This document shows positions 16,933 to 26,623 of a DNA stretch of 64,000 nt, in pieces. Source of the DNA: Micromonospora sp. NBC_01796. Lineage in GTDB: Bacteria; Actinomycetota; Actinomycetes; Mycobacteriales; Micromonosporaceae. Below the pieces are notes generated by a model. The model saw nothing but the letters and a program-made list of their open reading frames with translations, was not told the origin of the DNA and made no database searches. The stretch spans positions 5,998,001-6,062,000 of the forward strand of contig NZ_CP109078.1 of NCBI RefSeq assembly GCF_035917455.1. Direction: 5' to 3'. Position 1 is the stretch's first letter; every line of letters begins with the position of its first letter. The translations under genes were made by a program, and so were the position numbers.

Positions 16933-19116
16933 ATGTTCGAGCGTCTCGGGCGGACGATGGTCCGTCGACGGTGGTGGGTGATCGCCGTCGCGGTGGCCTT
17001 CATCGCGTTCGGCGGCATCTGGGGAACGCAGGTCTTCGGCTCCTTGATCACCGAGGGGTTCGACGACCCGGCCAGTGAGAGTTCCCGTGCGGTCGAGCGC
17101 GCGCAGGCGACGCTGGGCCGTGAGGGCAACGACGTGGTGGTGCTCTACCGCAACCCCGAGATGACCGTCGACGACCCGGCTTTCCAGCGGGCCGTCAACG
17201 AGACACTGGACGCACTCCCGGGCGAGGTGGTGACCAGGACGGTCACCTACTGGAGCACGAACAGCCCGGCTCTGGTCGGCGAGGACCGCCGTTCCACCTA
17301 CGCGGTGCTGACCCTCGCCGGCGACGACGAGACGCAGCGCGGTGAAGCACTGGAGGAGATAGAGGAGGACCTGGCCGCCCCCGGCCTGCAGACCCAGGTC
17401 GGGGGCATCACCGCGGTCAGTCGCGACATCCGTGAGCGGGTCGCCGCGGACATCGCCCTCGCCGAGACGATCTCCATACCGGTGCTGCTCGTCCTCCTGG
17501 TGCTCGTGTTCGGCAGCGTGGCCGCGGCGAGCCTGCCGCTCGCGATCGGCGGTCTGGCCATCCTGGGGGCGTTCGCCGCGTTGCGTGCCATGAGCTACGT
17601 GATGGACGTCTCCGTCTTCTCGATCAACGTGGTGACGATCCTCGGGCTGGGCCTGGCGATCGACTACGGCCTGTTCATGGTCGGCCGGTTCCGGGAGGAG
17701 ATCGCCCACGGGCGCAGCACCGAGGACGCGGTCGCCCGCACGATGGCCACTGCCGGCCGTACCGTCGCGTTCTCCGGGGTCACCGTCGCGGTCTCGCTGG
17801 CCGGATTGCTGATCTTCCCGATGACCTTCCTCCGCTCGATGGGTTTCGGTGGTCTGTCCGCGGTCGTGGTGGCGATGGTGGCGGCGCTGACCGTGCTGCC
17901 GGCGCTCCTCGGCGTCCTGGGCCCCCGGGTGGAGGCACTGTCCGTGCGCCGGCTGCTGCGCCGCCCGGCGGCGGCTCCCGTGGTGGGCAGGGTCGAGCAC
18001 GGGTTCTGGTACCGGCTCGCGCACAGCATCATGCGGCGCCCGGTCATCTACGCGGCCGGGGTGTTCGCGGTCCTGCTCCTGGCCGGCGCGCCGTTCCTGC
18101 GCGTCGAGTTCGGCGGCATCGACCCCAGGGTGCTTCCGGCGGGTACGGAGAGCCGGGTGGTCTCCGAAACCGTCGACCGTGAGTTCGTCCAGAACAGCCA
18201 GTTACCGATCGAGGCGACCGTGACCTCGTCCGACCGGGCCGGTCTGGAGGGGTACGTCGCCGCCGTCCGGGACGTCGACGGGGTGACCGAAGCCGACGTC
18301 ACCGGCCAGACCGGTGACGTCGCCCGGCTCACCGTCCACTACCTGGGCGACCCCATCTCGGCGGAGACACGCGACCTCGTGAGCCGGATCCGGGCCGTTC
18401 CGGCACCGCCCGGCGGCGAGGTGCTGGTGGGCGGCCTGACCGCGCGGTTGGCCGACCAGCTCGACGCCGTGGGTGATCGGCTGCCCTGGATGGCGCTGAT
18501 CATCGTCGGCGCGACGTTCATCCTGCTGTTCCTCGCTTTCGGCTCGGTCGTGCTGCCGATCAAGGCGATCGTGATGAACGTCCTGTCGCTCGGTGCCTCG
18601 TTCGGCGCCCTGGTCCTGATTTTCCAGGACGGCCACCTGTCCGGCCTGCTGAACTTCACCTCCACCGGGACCCTGGAGGCGACCCAGCCGATCCTCGTGC
18701 TCGCGGTCGTGTTCGGGCTGTCGATGGACTACGAGGTCTTCCTGATGTCCCGGATCCGCGAGGAGTACGACCGGACCGGCGACAACACCATGGCGGTCGC
18801 CGTCGGGCTACAGCGCAGCGGCCGGATCATCACCAGCGCCGCCCTGCTCATCCTGGTCGTGATCGGGCTGTTCTCCATCTCCGGCATCACGTTCATCAAA
18901 CTGATCGGGGTGGCGCTGATCATCGCGGTCCTGGTCGACGCGACGATCGTGCGGGCGCTGCTCGTCCCGGCCACCATGCGCCTGCTCGGGGACACGAACT
19001 GGTGGGCGCCGGCACCACTGCGGCGCTTCTACGACCGCCACGGCTTCCACGAAGGTGGCGACCCGCCGCCCACGCCTGATCCGCACCCCGCACCGGCCCG
19101 TACGCCGGCCGGCTGA
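16933..19116 (+). CDS. MMPL-family transporter
   Basis: Predicted RND-type inner membrane exporter of lipids or hydrophobic compounds, 727 aa. There is one N-terminal helix, a periplasmic loop, a five-helix block (about residues 165-330), a second periplasmic loop and a second five-helix block (about 520-690). The proton-relay-type motif GLAIDYGLFMVGRFREE in the first block and GLSMDYEVFLMSRIREEYD in the second are the family signatures. The ATG at 16933 follows a GGGGGGCAG ribosome site. It is probably co-transcribed with the exported hydrolase before it and the cNMP/reductase fusion after it (16-nt gap). Confidence 0.9.
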   Translation: MFERLGRTMVRRRWWVIAVAVAFIAFGGIWGTQVFGSLITEGFDDPASESSRAVERAQATLGREGNDVVVLYRNPEMTVDDPAFQRAVNETLDALPGEVVTRTVTYWSTNSPALVGEDRRSTYAVLTLAGDDETQRGEALEEIEEDLAAPGLQTQVGGITAVSRDIRERVAADIALAETISIPVLLVLLVLVFGSVAAASLPLAIGGLAILGAFAALRAMSYVMDVSVFSINVVTILGLGLAIDYGLFMVGRFREEIAHGRSTEDAVARTMATAGRTVAFSGVTVAVSLAGLLIFPMTFLRSMGFGGLSAVVVAMVAALTVLPALLGVLGPRVEALSVRRLLRRPAAAPVVGRVEHGFWYRLAHSIMRRPVIYAAGVFAVLLLAGAPFLRVEFGGIDPRVLPAGTESRVVSETVDREFVQNSQLPIEATVTSSDRAGLEGYVAAVRDVDGVTEADVTGQTGDVARLTVHYLGDPISAETRDLVSRIRAVPAPPGGEVLVGGLTARLADQLDAVGDRLPWMALIIVGATFILLFLAFGSVVLPIKAIVMNVLSLGASFGALVLIFQDGHLSGLLNFTSTGTLEATQPILVLAVVFGLSMDYEVFLMSRIREEYDRTGDNTMAVAVGLQRSGRIITSAALLILVVIGLFSISGITFIKLIGVALIIAVLVDATIVRALLVPATMRLLGDTNWWAPAPLRRFYDRHGFHEGGDPPPTPDPHPAPARTPAG

Positions 19117-19132
19117 CTGTCCCGAGGACCCG

Positions 19133-20758
19133 ATGATGAACGACGACCCGGCGCCGCGCGGACCTGTCCTCGACGACGGGCAGTTCCGCCGGCTGGCCGC
19201 GTACGGCGAGGAGGAGCACGCCGTGGCCGGCCGGGACCTCTACGCGTCCGGCGACGACTCCTACGACTTCTTCCTGCTCGTCGGAGCGACCGTCGACATC
19301 GTCCGGGACGCGACGGCGATCGAGCCGGAGCGTCTGATCTACCAGGGTGGGCCGGGAGACTTCCTCGGCGAGCTCAACCTGCTCACCGGTCAGCACGTCT
19401 ACCTGACCGCCCGGGTGGTGTCCGCCGGGACGGTCGTCCGGATCGGCGCGGCGATGCTGCGCCGGGCCCTCGCCGAGCAGGTCGACATCGCCGACATCCT
19501 GGTCGAGGCGTTCCGGGAGCGGCGCGAGGTCATCGGCGCCGCCGCCGGCAACGCCCTGCAACTCGTCGGCCGCCCCGACGCCGCGGACACGCTGGACCTG
19601 CGCACCTACGTGACGCAGATGCTCCTCCCGCATTCCTGGCTCGATGCGGCGTCGGACCCCGGGCGCTCGCTGATGAGACTCGCCGGGCTCGGCGAGGACG
19701 AACTGCCGGCCGCGATGGTCAACCGTACGGTGCTCCGGCGGGCGACACCCAGATCCGTCGCCGAGGTGCTCGGTCTGACCTACCGGGCCGACGGACGTCC
19801 GGTCGATCTCGTCGTCGTGGGCGCCGGCCCGGCGGGTCTGGCCGCTGCCGTGTACGGGGCGTCCGAGGGTCTCGTCACCGTGCTGCTGGACCGCACCGGG
19901 CTCGGCGGCCAGGCAGCCAAGAGCGCCCGCATCGAGAACTACCTGGGCTTCCCGCACGGAATCAGCGGCGAGAACCTGACCCGACTGGCCATGGTCCAGG
20001 CGCTCAAGTTCGGGGTACGGATCCACTCGCCCTGTGCGGTCACCGGTCTGGACCTCTCCGACGACCGACGGCCGGCCGTCCTGCTCGAGGACGGTGCGCG
20101 CATCCAGTGCCGCGCGGTGATCGCCGCTACCGGTGCGCACTACCGTCGCCTCGACATTCCGCGATGGACCAACTTCGAGAGGACCGGCTGCATCCGGTAC
20201 GCCGCCACCGAACTGGACGCCCGAGGCTACGAGAATCAGCCCGTGACCGTCGTCGGGGGCGCGAACTCGGCCGGACAGGCGGCCCTGTCCCTCGCCGCCC
20301 ACGGTGCGACGGTGAACCTGATCATCCGCGGCGCCAGAATCGGGTCTCGGATGTCGTCCTACCTCACCGACCGGATCCAGGCGCATCCCCGGATCCGGGT
20401 CCACACCCGCAGCATGGTCCGCGAACTGGCCGGCGACGACACCCTCACGTCGATCGTCGCCGAGCGGTCCGGCGGGCGCCAGGACCGGCTGGACTGCCGC
20501 GCGCTGTTCTGCTTCATCGGCGCGGACCCGGTGTCGGGCTGGCTCACGGGCGTGGCCAAGGACACCGACGGGTTCGTCCTCACCGACAGCCGGCTGCCCG
20601 CCGGATCGCCCGGTAAACCCCTGCCGTTCGAGACAACCGCGCCTCGGATCTTCGCGGTCGGCGACCTCCGCTCGGGCTCGACGAAACGGGTGGCCACCGC
20701 CGTCGGGGATGGGGCAAGCGCGGTCTCCTCCGTCCACGCGGCCCTGGCCAGCGACTGA
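19133..20758 (+). CDS. cyclic-nucleotide-binding domain fused to thioredoxin-reductase-like flavoprotein
   Basis: A 541-aa cytosolic fusion. Residues about 15-130 form a cNMP-binding beta-roll (GPGDFLGELNLLTGQ). Residues about 225-541 are a class II pyridine nucleotide-disulfide oxidoreductase, with the FAD motif VVVGAGPAGLAAAVYG, the NAD(P) motif VVGGANSAGQAALSLAAHG and the closing AVGDLRSGSTKRVATAVGDG. No CxxC redox pair is visible where thioredoxin reductases carry it: the VVGGANS segment lies near where the pair would be expected, so electrons may leave by another route. The start is ATG 19133 behind CGAGGA; ATG 19136 is equally possible. Sixteen nt separate it from the MMPL gene. The redox partner is unknown. 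Confidence 0.88.
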   Translation: MMNDDPAPRGPVLDDGQFRRLAAYGEEEHAVAGRDLYASGDDSYDFFLLVGATVDIVRDATAIEPERLIYQGGPGDFLGELNLLTGQHVYLTARVVSAGTVVRIGAAMLRRALAEQVDIADILVEAFRERREVIGAAAGNALQLVGRPDAADTLDLRTYVTQMLLPHSWLDAASDPGRSLMRLAGLGEDELPAAMVNRTVLRRATPRSVAEVLGLTYRADGRPVDLVVVGAGPAGLAAAVYGASEGLVTVLLDRTGLGGQAAKSARIENYLGFPHGISGENLTRLAMVQALKFGVRIHSPCAVTGLDLSDDRRPAVLLEDGARIQCRAVIAATGAHYRRLDIPRWTNFERTGCIRYAATELDARGYENQPVTVVGGANSAGQAALSLAAHGATVNLIIRGARIGSRMSSYLTDRIQAHPRIRVHTRSMVRELAGDDTLTSIVAERSGGRQDRLDCRALFCFIGADPVSGWLTGVAKDTDGFVLTDSRLPAGSPGKPLPFETTAPRIFAVGDLRSGSTKRVATAVGDGASAVSSVHAALASD

Positions 20759-20893
20759 ACCGGGCGTCCGCGGCGCGTGGTGGCGGCGTCCGGGTCGTCG
20801 ATCAGCCCTCGGGCGGAAGCGAGCCCCGTCGCCGCCCGCCGCTGTCGAGATAGCGCAGTACGGCGACCACCCGCCGGTTGTCTGCTCGGGCTC

Positions 20894-21199
20894 ATGCTGA
20901 TCGGCAGCGCGATCCTGCAGGATCTGGCGGTGCGCGCCCACGAGATGGGCGAGGCGGGTCGACCGGTGGCCGAGATCCGGTCCGAGGTCGGGCTGCTGCT
21001 GGCGCCGCTGACGCCGCTGGGTCCGCTGACCGGGGTGGTCGCGACGCTGCTGTCGGTCTACAAGCCGGGTGGGTTGACCCGGTACGGCCGCCGCCGTGGT
21101 GCCATCACCCGGTCCGGGAACCGGGGGAGCGGTGCGCCGGACTCCAATCCTGCTGCCGGGAGCCGGCAACGGGACCACCCACTCCGGATCGCCCCCTGA
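20894..21199 (+). pseudogene. probable remnant of a small membrane protein gene
   Basis: The frame reads MLIGSAILQDLAVRAHEMG and then a helix-forming stretch ending in LSVYKPGGLTRYGRR. This looks like the C-terminal helix and tail of an actinobacterial integral membrane protein, and I see no matching N-terminal part upstream. The remaining residues run into the terminator hairpin at 21179. There is no ribosome binding site. I treat it as a decayed fragment rather than an expressed gene. Confidence 0.35.
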
Positions 21200-21214
21200 G
21201 ACGATCCGGAGTGG
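21179..21214. terminator. hairpin terminator
   Basis: A perfect 13-bp stem (21179-21191 with 21202-21214) and a 10-nt loop lie 57 bp beyond the stop of the FG-GAP gene on the minus strand. It may also end transcripts coming from the left. Confidence 0.75.
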
Positions 21215-21271
21215 CAGCCGGGCGTGGGCGTCCCGGTGGTGGACCGTCCGGACGCCGCCCTTGCCGACGGA

Positions 21272-22360
21272 TCAGTCCTTCATGTTGACGGTGACCGTGC
21301 CGGTGTCGGTGAGGCCGTCCTGGGTGAGGCGGTAGACGAAGGTGTCCGGCAGCTTGTGGGTCGCGGTGCGCTGGTAGACCACCTCGTACCGGGGGTCGTG
21401 GTTGGTCAGGAAGCCGTAACGGGGTGGTACGACGATGGTCAGGGCGGCGCCGGGGCTTGCGATGTCGTTGTCCCGCACCTTGACTACCTTTGCCGCGGCA
21501 CGGTACGCGTGTGCCAGGTCGTCGTTGGCGATCGGCCCGGTGCCGAACGTGCGGTCGCCACGGTTGAGGAAGCTGGTCGCCGCGCCGCCGTCGTTGGTTC
21601 GTACGTCGGGGCGGCCGTCCCCGTTGGCGTCGACGACCTCGACGTCCCAGCCGTGGTCCTCGCCCTGTTGCAGCCACACTCTGGTGCCGTCGTCGAAGAT
21701 GACCGCCACGCCCATGTGCGGTGCGGTTGTGGCCGTGTGGAAGGCGACCACGACGTCCATCGCGCCGTTCCCGTCGAAGTCCGCCACCTGGTGATCGTTG
21801 ATTTCGCCCTGGTCCTGCTGGATCGGTCCCGGGACCAGTTGTGCGGCCGCCGTGTTCAGGTAGGTGCCGAATCCGGCGCCCTGGTTGGTCCACCAGAAGA
21901 CGTCGGTCCGGCGGTCGCCGTTGAAGTCCGCCGTCCCGATCTCGTTCAGCTGGATGTTCGACGGCTCAAGTACCTCGGGGACGAAGTTGCGCAGGACGAA
22001 GATGGAACCCTGGGCGCCGCTCGGCCTGCCTTCGAACGACCCGACGATCAGTTCCACGCTTCCGTTGCCGCCCAGGTCGGCCGCCACGCCCATGTCGGGG
22101 CAGTGCGGGACCGGTACCTGTGCACCCGGCGGCAGGTACGGGTGCTCCTCGAACGTACCGGTGCCACCCCACTGGACGTTGATGGCGCACTGCGTACCGT
22201 CGCTGGAGGCGTCGGGGTGGACGCGGTCGAGCCGTCGGTCGCCATTCAGATCGGCCCAGATCGGGTCACCGGACTCTCCGGCCTGGGCGGCTGGTACGGC
22301 GACCATCAGTGAGCCGAGCAACGCGACGCTCATCAGCGCGGCGAGCCGTCTTCTCCACAT
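21272..22360 (-). CDS. secreted FG-GAP/VCBS repeat protein
   Basis: Predicted secreted protein, 362 aa. The start is the ATG at 22360 (MWRRRLAALMSVALLGSL) preceded by GGGAG, opening a signal peptide with cleavage near AAQA (residue 26). The mature protein carries repeated calcium-binding loops of the type ADLNGDRRLD, ADFNGDRRTD, ADFDGNGAMD and DANGDGRPD, typical of integrin-like beta-propellers. The C-terminal 90 residues resemble a cadherin-like or VCBS strand domain ending in TDTGTVTVNM. It is likely an extracellular binding or adhesion protein; the ligand is unknown. Confidence 0.82.
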   Translation of the reverse strand: MWRRRLAALMSVALLGSLMVAVPAAQAGESGDPIWADLNGDRRLDRVHPDASSDGTQCAINVQWGGTGTFEEHPYLPPGAQVPVPHCPDMGVAADLGGNGSVELIVGSFEGRPSGAQGSIFVLRNFVPEVLEPSNIQLNEIGTADFNGDRRTDVFWWTNQGAGFGTYLNTAAAQLVPGPIQQDQGEINDHQVADFDGNGAMDVVVAFHTATTAPHMGVAVIFDDGTRVWLQQGEDHGWDVEVVDANGDGRPDVRTNDGGAATSFLNRGDRTFGTGPIANDDLAHAYRAAAKVVKVRDNDIASPGAALTIVVPPRYGFLTNHDPRYEVVYQRTATHKLPDTFVYRLTQDGLTDTGTVTVNMKD

Positions 22361-22440
22361 AGGAACTCCCGTCGGTGGTGTGGTGGGTCGTGGTTCGGGG
22401 GAACCGATCTGGAATCTATGGTCACTTAGAGCGAACATGT

Positions 22441-22994
22441 CATTGCTGACAGTGTTCCGACAGGTGCTCTCGACCTTGGGGTGAACTCGAGTTGGCCTCC
22501 TGGCCGGCGTGCGGCGATGGTCGCGGCCCCTCGCCGGACGAACAGGCCCTCATCCTGGCTACCAGGGCAGCGCGACACCCGCGCACCGGCCGGGCCTATG
22601 AGTGGTCACGCCTCGGCCAGTGTCAGACGGGCGGTCGTGGAGGTGTGACGGGGCTACGCCTGTGCCCCGGGTCGGGCGGGAACCGAAACGGGGCGATCCG
22701 CCATCGGGGTCGACCACGTGCGGCTGTGCCGATGCGGTGACGGCAGGGGTGAGGGCGGCGAGGAACTCCGGGTAGAGATGACCGCGAGCAGCTCCTCGAA
22801 GTTGACCGCTTTGTAGTCGACCGCGCCTCCGGTTACAGCGACGGGACGCCCGCGCTACCGGCTCACGGGGTCGACATGGGTCAGCGGCCCGGGCAGGGGC
22901 TCTCGGGCATGGGAGGACCGCACCCGGGTCAGTGGATCGTGGTTGCACGAAGGACAGCCGTACCGGAAGATCGTGAGCCGATCCCGGAGGAGCC
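22441..22994. other. non-coding gap
   Basis: No gene with a ribosome binding site or family resemblance is found on either strand. Short overlapping frames have chance composition. The left part contains the promoter region of the FG-GAP gene. Confidence 0.45.
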
Positions 22995-23261
22995 ATGCGC
23001 CTGTCTCGTCGACCACATCCCGCCGATCGTCCGATCATGCCGTTGGCCATGGTCGCCTGCCTCATCGTCGGCGGCTGGTTGTGGGCGACGAGGCACGATG
23101 TTGGGGAACTCGGTGACCTCGCGGCCTTCGCGGCAGCCGTGGCGTTGGGATGCTTTCTTGTTCTCCTCGGCACCTGGGGGACCGCCTGGGTGCTTCGCGA
23201 ACATGAAATCTGGGTCAATGAACAGCGGGAACCACAGGATCCGGACACCGGTCCGGAATGA
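22995..23261 (+). CDS. small two-helix membrane protein
   Basis: An 88-aa protein of unknown function. An excellent GGAGGAG ribosome site lies 5 nt before the ATG. Two hydrophobic segments (about residues 15-31 and 43-62) are joined by a short acidic loop, and the tail is acidic (QREPQDPDTGPE). It is convergent with the XRE regulator gene, with a 36-bp gap. No family is recognised. Confidence 0.6.
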   Translation: MRLSRRPHPADRPIMPLAMVACLIVGGWLWATRHDVGELGDLAAFAAAVALGCFLVLLGTWGTAWVLREHEIWVNEQREPQDPDTGPE

Positions 23262-23297
23262 GGGCTGGGTGGTGTTGGTGCACCTGCCCGAGCCGGT

Positions 23298-24101
23298 TCA
23301 TGCCCTGCCGAGGGCGTGGATCGCTTCGGTGGTTGCCGGGTCGGCAGGGAAGAAGGCCTCGATGGCCAGCCCCGAGACGGTGACGTCCAACGGGGTGCCG
23401 AACAGAGTGGTGGTGCTGAGGAAGGACAGCACCCGGTCGTGGTGGCGGTACTGCAGCGGGATGACGACGCTCGAGACAGCGTCGCCGATCGGGGCCGCGT
23501 GGCCGTCGCCGCCGGGATAGCCGCGAAGCTCCTCGTGCAGCGCGTACAGGGCAGGGTCGTTGGTTGTCACGGCCTGGCGGTGTAGCCGGTCGAGCAGGTG
23601 GGCGCGCCACTCGGACAGGTTGAGGATTCGCGGGGCCATGCCGTCGGGATGCAGGCTGAGTCGCAGTACGTTGATCGGCGGGGCCAGGAGGCGGGGCTCG
23701 GCGCCGGCTGTGAACAGGGCGACGGCAGGGTTGGCTTCGACGAGGTGCCAGTGCCGGTCGACGAGCGCCGCGGGATACGGGCTGTGCCCGTCGAGGATCT
23801 GCCGTACGGCGGCGCGTACCGGAGCCAGTTCCGGGTCGCCCAGCTCGTGGCTGGGATAGGCGGGCGCGTGGCCGCCGGCGAGCAGCATCGTGTTGCGCTC
23901 CGCCAGCGGTACGTCCAACTGCTCCGCCAGCCGCAGGATCAGTTCCGGGCTCGGCCGGGACCGCCCGGTTTCCACGAAGCTCAGGTGCCTGGCCGAGACC
24001 CCCGCCTCGATCGACAGGTCGAGCTGACTCATCCGGCGACTGCGGCGCCAGTCGCGCAGCAGTTCCCCGACCGGTTGCCCCGGTCCGGTCATGGTCCTCA
24101 C
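23298..24101 (-). CDS. XRE-family regulator with MmyB-like ligand domain
   Basis: Predicted repressor, 267 aa. The helix-turn-helix RMSQLDLSIEAGVSARHLSF (about residues 23-42) is followed by ETGRSRPSPELILRLAEQL, then the MmyB-type sensor domain with NVLRLSLHPDGMAPRILNL. It is divergent from a DUF1330 gene, and a perfect palindrome lies between them, so it probably controls both. An internal ATG three codons in (24092) is an alternative start. Confidence 0.88.
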   Translation of the reverse strand: MRTMTGPGQPVGELLRDWRRSRRMSQLDLSIEAGVSARHLSFVETGRSRPSPELILRLAEQLDVPLAERNTMLLAGGHAPAYPSHELGDPELAPVRAAVRQILDGHSPYPAALVDRHWHLVEANPAVALFTAGAEPRLLAPPINVLRLSLHPDGMAPRILNLSEWRAHLLDRLHRQAVTTNDPALYALHEELRGYPGGDGHAAPIGDAVSSVVIPLQYRHHDRVLSFLSTTTLFGTPLDVTVSGLAIEAFFPADPATTEAIHALGRA

Positions 24102-24137
24102 GCCACCGACCCTAGTGACCGTGCCGGCGCACCCACC

Positions 24138-24154
24138 ATTACCTGCGAGGTAAT
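24138..24154. promoter_or_regulatory. perfect palindrome ATTACCT-N3-AGGTAAT
   Basis: A 7-bp perfect inverted repeat with a 3-nt spacer lies in the intergenic region between the XRE regulator and the DUF1330 gene. It is the likely operator of the XRE protein. Confidence 0.7.
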
Positions 24155-24228
24155 CGACAGCCCGTCACGGTGCCGGGAAAGATCTCCTCCACAGGCCGCC
24201 AACCTGCACCCGTAACGGACGGAGAACC

Positions 24229-24573
24229 ATGACCGCGTACGCCCTTGCCCACCTGCGCAGAGCGCCCCTCCACGCCGAGGTGCTGGAGTACCTGGAGCGC
24301 ATCCAGTCCACGCTCGGCCCCTTCGGCGGGCGGTTCATCGTTCACGGCGGACCCGTCGACGTGCTGGAGGGCGATTGGCCGGGCGACGTGGTGATGATCG
24401 AGTTTCCCGACCTGACCAAGGCCCGTTCCTGGTACGGCTCCAGCAGCTACCAGGAGATCAAGCCCTTGCGGACCAGGCACCTCACCGGCGAGGTGATCCT
24501 TGTCCAGGGTGTCGAGCCCGGCCACAGCTCATCGCGGTTGGCTGCCGAACTCCGTGCGGCCAATGGTCTGTAG
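24229..24573 (+). CDS. DUF1330 family protein
   Basis: A 114-aa cytosolic protein of the DUF1330 ferredoxin-like (dimeric alpha/beta barrel) family. The start is ATG 24229 behind CGGAGAAC. Recognisable blocks are YLERIQSTLGPFGGRFIVHG and the closing FPDLTKARSWYGSSSYQEIK. The family is of unknown enzymatic role but is often placed beside a regulator of the type found divergently here. Its transcription is probably repressed through the palindrome at 24138. Confidence 0.85.
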   Translation: MTAYALAHLRRAPLHAEVLEYLERIQSTLGPFGGRFIVHGGPVDVLEGDWPGDVVMIEFPDLTKARSWYGSSSYQEIKPLRTRHLTGEVILVQGVEPGHSSSRLAAELRAANGL

Positions 24574-24644
24574 CGTCGGGAAGGGCCTCTGATGTCGCCG
24601 GCCGCCCCGCCGGGTGTTCCCGACGAGGCGGCCGGGGTCCCGAA

Positions 24645-25595
24645 TTACCGGCGCAGCGCCTCGGTCACCACCTTCGCCGCCTCCGCGATCAGCGCGTCGT
24701 CGTACTCGGCGTCCTGCTTGTCCCGGCTGGACAGGATGGCCAGCACGAGAGGCTGACCGTCGGGCGGCCAGACCACGGCAATGTCGTTGCGGGTGCCGTA
24801 CCCGCCGGAACCGGTCTTGTCGCCGACGGTCCAGTTCGCCGGTACGCCGGCCCGGATCGCCTTGTCGCCGGTGGTGTTGCCGCGCAGCCATCCGGTCAGC
24901 ACCGTCCGGTCCTCGGCGTCGAGCGCCGAACCGAGGGCGTACGCGCGCAGGTCGGTGCCGAGGGCCCGTGGAGTGCTGGTGTCCCGCCGGTCGCCCGGTG
25001 TCGCCTCGTTCAGCGTGGTCTCGGTCCGCTCGGGGTCGGTGACCTGGTCGCCGAGGCCGCGTAGCGCCTGCTCGAGACCGTCGGGACCGCCGAGGTGCCG
25101 CAGCAGCAGGTTCCCGGCGGTGTTGTCGCTGTACCGCACCGCGGCGTCGGCAATCGCCCGCAGCGTCATGCCGGTACTGACGTGCTTCTCCGTCACCGGC
25201 GAGTAGGTCACCAGGTCCGCGCTGGTGTAGCGGACCACCTGGTCGAGTTCGGGCGTCGAGGTCGACGCCAGCACCGCGCCCGCCGCCAGTGCCTTGAAGG
25301 TCGAGGCGTACGCGAACCGCTCGTCCGCGCGGTGCTCGACCGTACGACCGGACCCGGTGTCGAGGGCGTATACGCCGAGCCGGGCGCCGAACCTCGACTC
25401 CAGCCGTTCGAACTCGGGGCCGAGCCCGGCAACCGGCGTCGGGATTATCGCTGCGGACGCGGCGGCGGTGTTGGTGGTGGTCGTTCCGGTCGGCGTTCCG
25501 CTCGCCGAGCAGGCGGAGAGCGGGAACAGCGCGAGCGCGGCCGAGACCACGATCGCGACCCGTCTGGTCGGGGGGACCAGGAGGCGGATCAGCAT
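24645..25595 (-). CDS. blaL: class A beta-lactamase (lipoprotein)
   Basis: Predicted serine beta-lactamase, 316 aa. The start is the ATG at 25595 behind AAAGGAAGGG; upstream in-frame ATGs add unrelated residues. The signal peptide ends in a lipobox (LSAC, Cys29), so the enzyme is probably membrane-anchored. Catalytic motifs are complete: SxxK as STFK (Ser98, Lys101), SDN at 156-158, ExxLN as ETTLN (Glu192, Asn196) and KTG at 260-262. It is divergent from a LysR gene and its partner; this is the blaL/blaA-blaB arrangement known from Streptomyces cacaoi. The symbol rests on that layout. Confidence 0.92.
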   Translation of the reverse strand: MLIRLLVPPTRRVAIVVSAALALFPLSACSASGTPTGTTTTNTAAASAAIIPTPVAGLGPEFERLESRFGARLGVYALDTGSGRTVEHRADERFAYASTFKALAAGAVLASTSTPELDQVVRYTSADLVTYSPVTEKHVSTGMTLRAIADAAVRYSDNTAGNLLLRHLGGPDGLEQALRGLGDQVTDPERTETTLNEATPGDRRDTSTPRALGTDLRAYALGSALDAEDRTVLTGWLRGNTTGDKAIRAGVPANWTVGDKTGSGGYGTRNDIAVVWPPDGQPLVLAILSSRDKQDAEYDDALIAEAAKVVTEALRR

Positions 25596-25729
25596 CGTCG
25601 ACCCTTCCTTTCGTTCGGTGTGGGTTCGGGTGCCCGGCCAGGACGACATGAAGCCTCGCATTGCAGGATGGATGCTGTCCAAGACAGAAGTGTGCGGATC
25701 AATGCTGATCCGGCATAGACTGCCCCGCC

Positions 25730-26623
25730 ATGGATCTCGTACGGGCCTGTGAGGCATTTGTGGCCGTCAGCGGGCACGGCAGTTTCACCGTCGGCGCCGC
25801 CGCGGCCCGGATCCCGCAGTCGGTCGCCAGTCGTCGCATCGCCGCCCTGGAACAGCACTTCGGGGCCCGGCTGTTCGAGCGGTCGTCGCGCAGCGTCCTG
25901 CTCACCCCGTTCGGCCGGGACATGCTGCCGTCGGCGAGGCGGCTGGTCGAACTCGCCGAGACGTTGGCGCACGACGCCGAGCGGGCGAAGCTCCGGCCGT
26001 TCCGGCTGGCCGTACCCGTGGTCTGCGCGGCCCGGCCGCTGGCCCTCCTGGTCGCCGAGGCCCGACGGCACGACCTGCATCTCGAACCGCATCCGGCCGG
26101 ACCGGGGGAGCGCGCCGAGCTCGCCCGTGCGCTGGAGGTACGGTCGGCGCTCGTGGCGGTGCCACCGACCGGAAGCACCTGGCGGGTCCCGCTCGGCCTC
26201 GCCGGTCGGGACGATGCCGGGGCCACCGCCGTCTACCTCGAGACGCTGCGGGCGGGTCGGGCCGACCGGGGAGCGCGCCGACGACGCGCCTGGATCCAGC
26301 CGGAGGACGACGTGCCACACGTACGCGACCGGCTGACCCGGCTGGCCGACACGGTCGGCCTGCAACCCGCGCAGGTCACGGTCTCGACCGCACTCGTCGA
26401 CGCGGCGGCCGAGGTGCTCGACTCGACCGACCTGCTGCTCTGCTCGCGGAGCCAGGCCGACGACCTCGGACTGCACTGGCGCCCGCTCGGCGAGCTGGAC
26501 CTGGCACGCGGCTACGACGTCGCGGCGGCGTCGCGTGAGGACGCCCACCGGATCCGGACGCTGCTGCCGGCCGCGATCGGGCGGTGCCTCGGGGTTCCGG
26601 ACAGTGCCGGGGTACGGGCGTGA
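25730..26623 (+). CDS. blaA: LysR-family activator of the beta-lactamase (BlaA-like)
   Basis: Predicted LysR-type activator, 297 aa. The N-terminal winged helix ([20 protein letters not shown], then [19 protein letters not shown]) is canonical. The effector domain is AmpR/BlaA-like in length. The 134-bp divergent region to blaL contains short inverted elements such as TGATCCGGCAT, but I could not single out one T-N11-A site. The stop overlaps the next start as GTGA, so blaB translation is coupled to it. In Streptomyces cacaoi this protein and its partner are both needed for induction. Confidence 0.88.
   Translation: MDLVRACEAFVAVSGHGSFTVGAAAARIPQSVASRRIAALEQHFGARLFERSSRSVLLTPFGRDMLPSARRLVELAETLAHDAERAKLRPFRLAVPVVCAARPLALLVAEARRHDLHLEPHPAGPGERAELARALEVRSALVAVPPTGSTWRVPLGLAGRDDAGATAVYLETLRAGRADRGARRRRAWIQPEDDVPHVRDRLTRLADTVGLQPAQVTVSTALVDAAAEVLDSTDLLLCSRSQADDLGLHWRPLGELDLARGYDVAAASREDAHRIRTLLPAAIGRCLGVPDSAGVRA

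Noticed and set aside
18920-21178. 752-codon open frame antisense to MMPL and the flavoprotein fusion
   Set aside because: It spans the junction of two real genes, with low-complexity Arg/Gly/Val composition.
22441-22994. Possible tRNA or small gene in the gap
   Set aside because: No cloverleaf with a T-loop GTTCGA pattern and no frame with a ribosome site.
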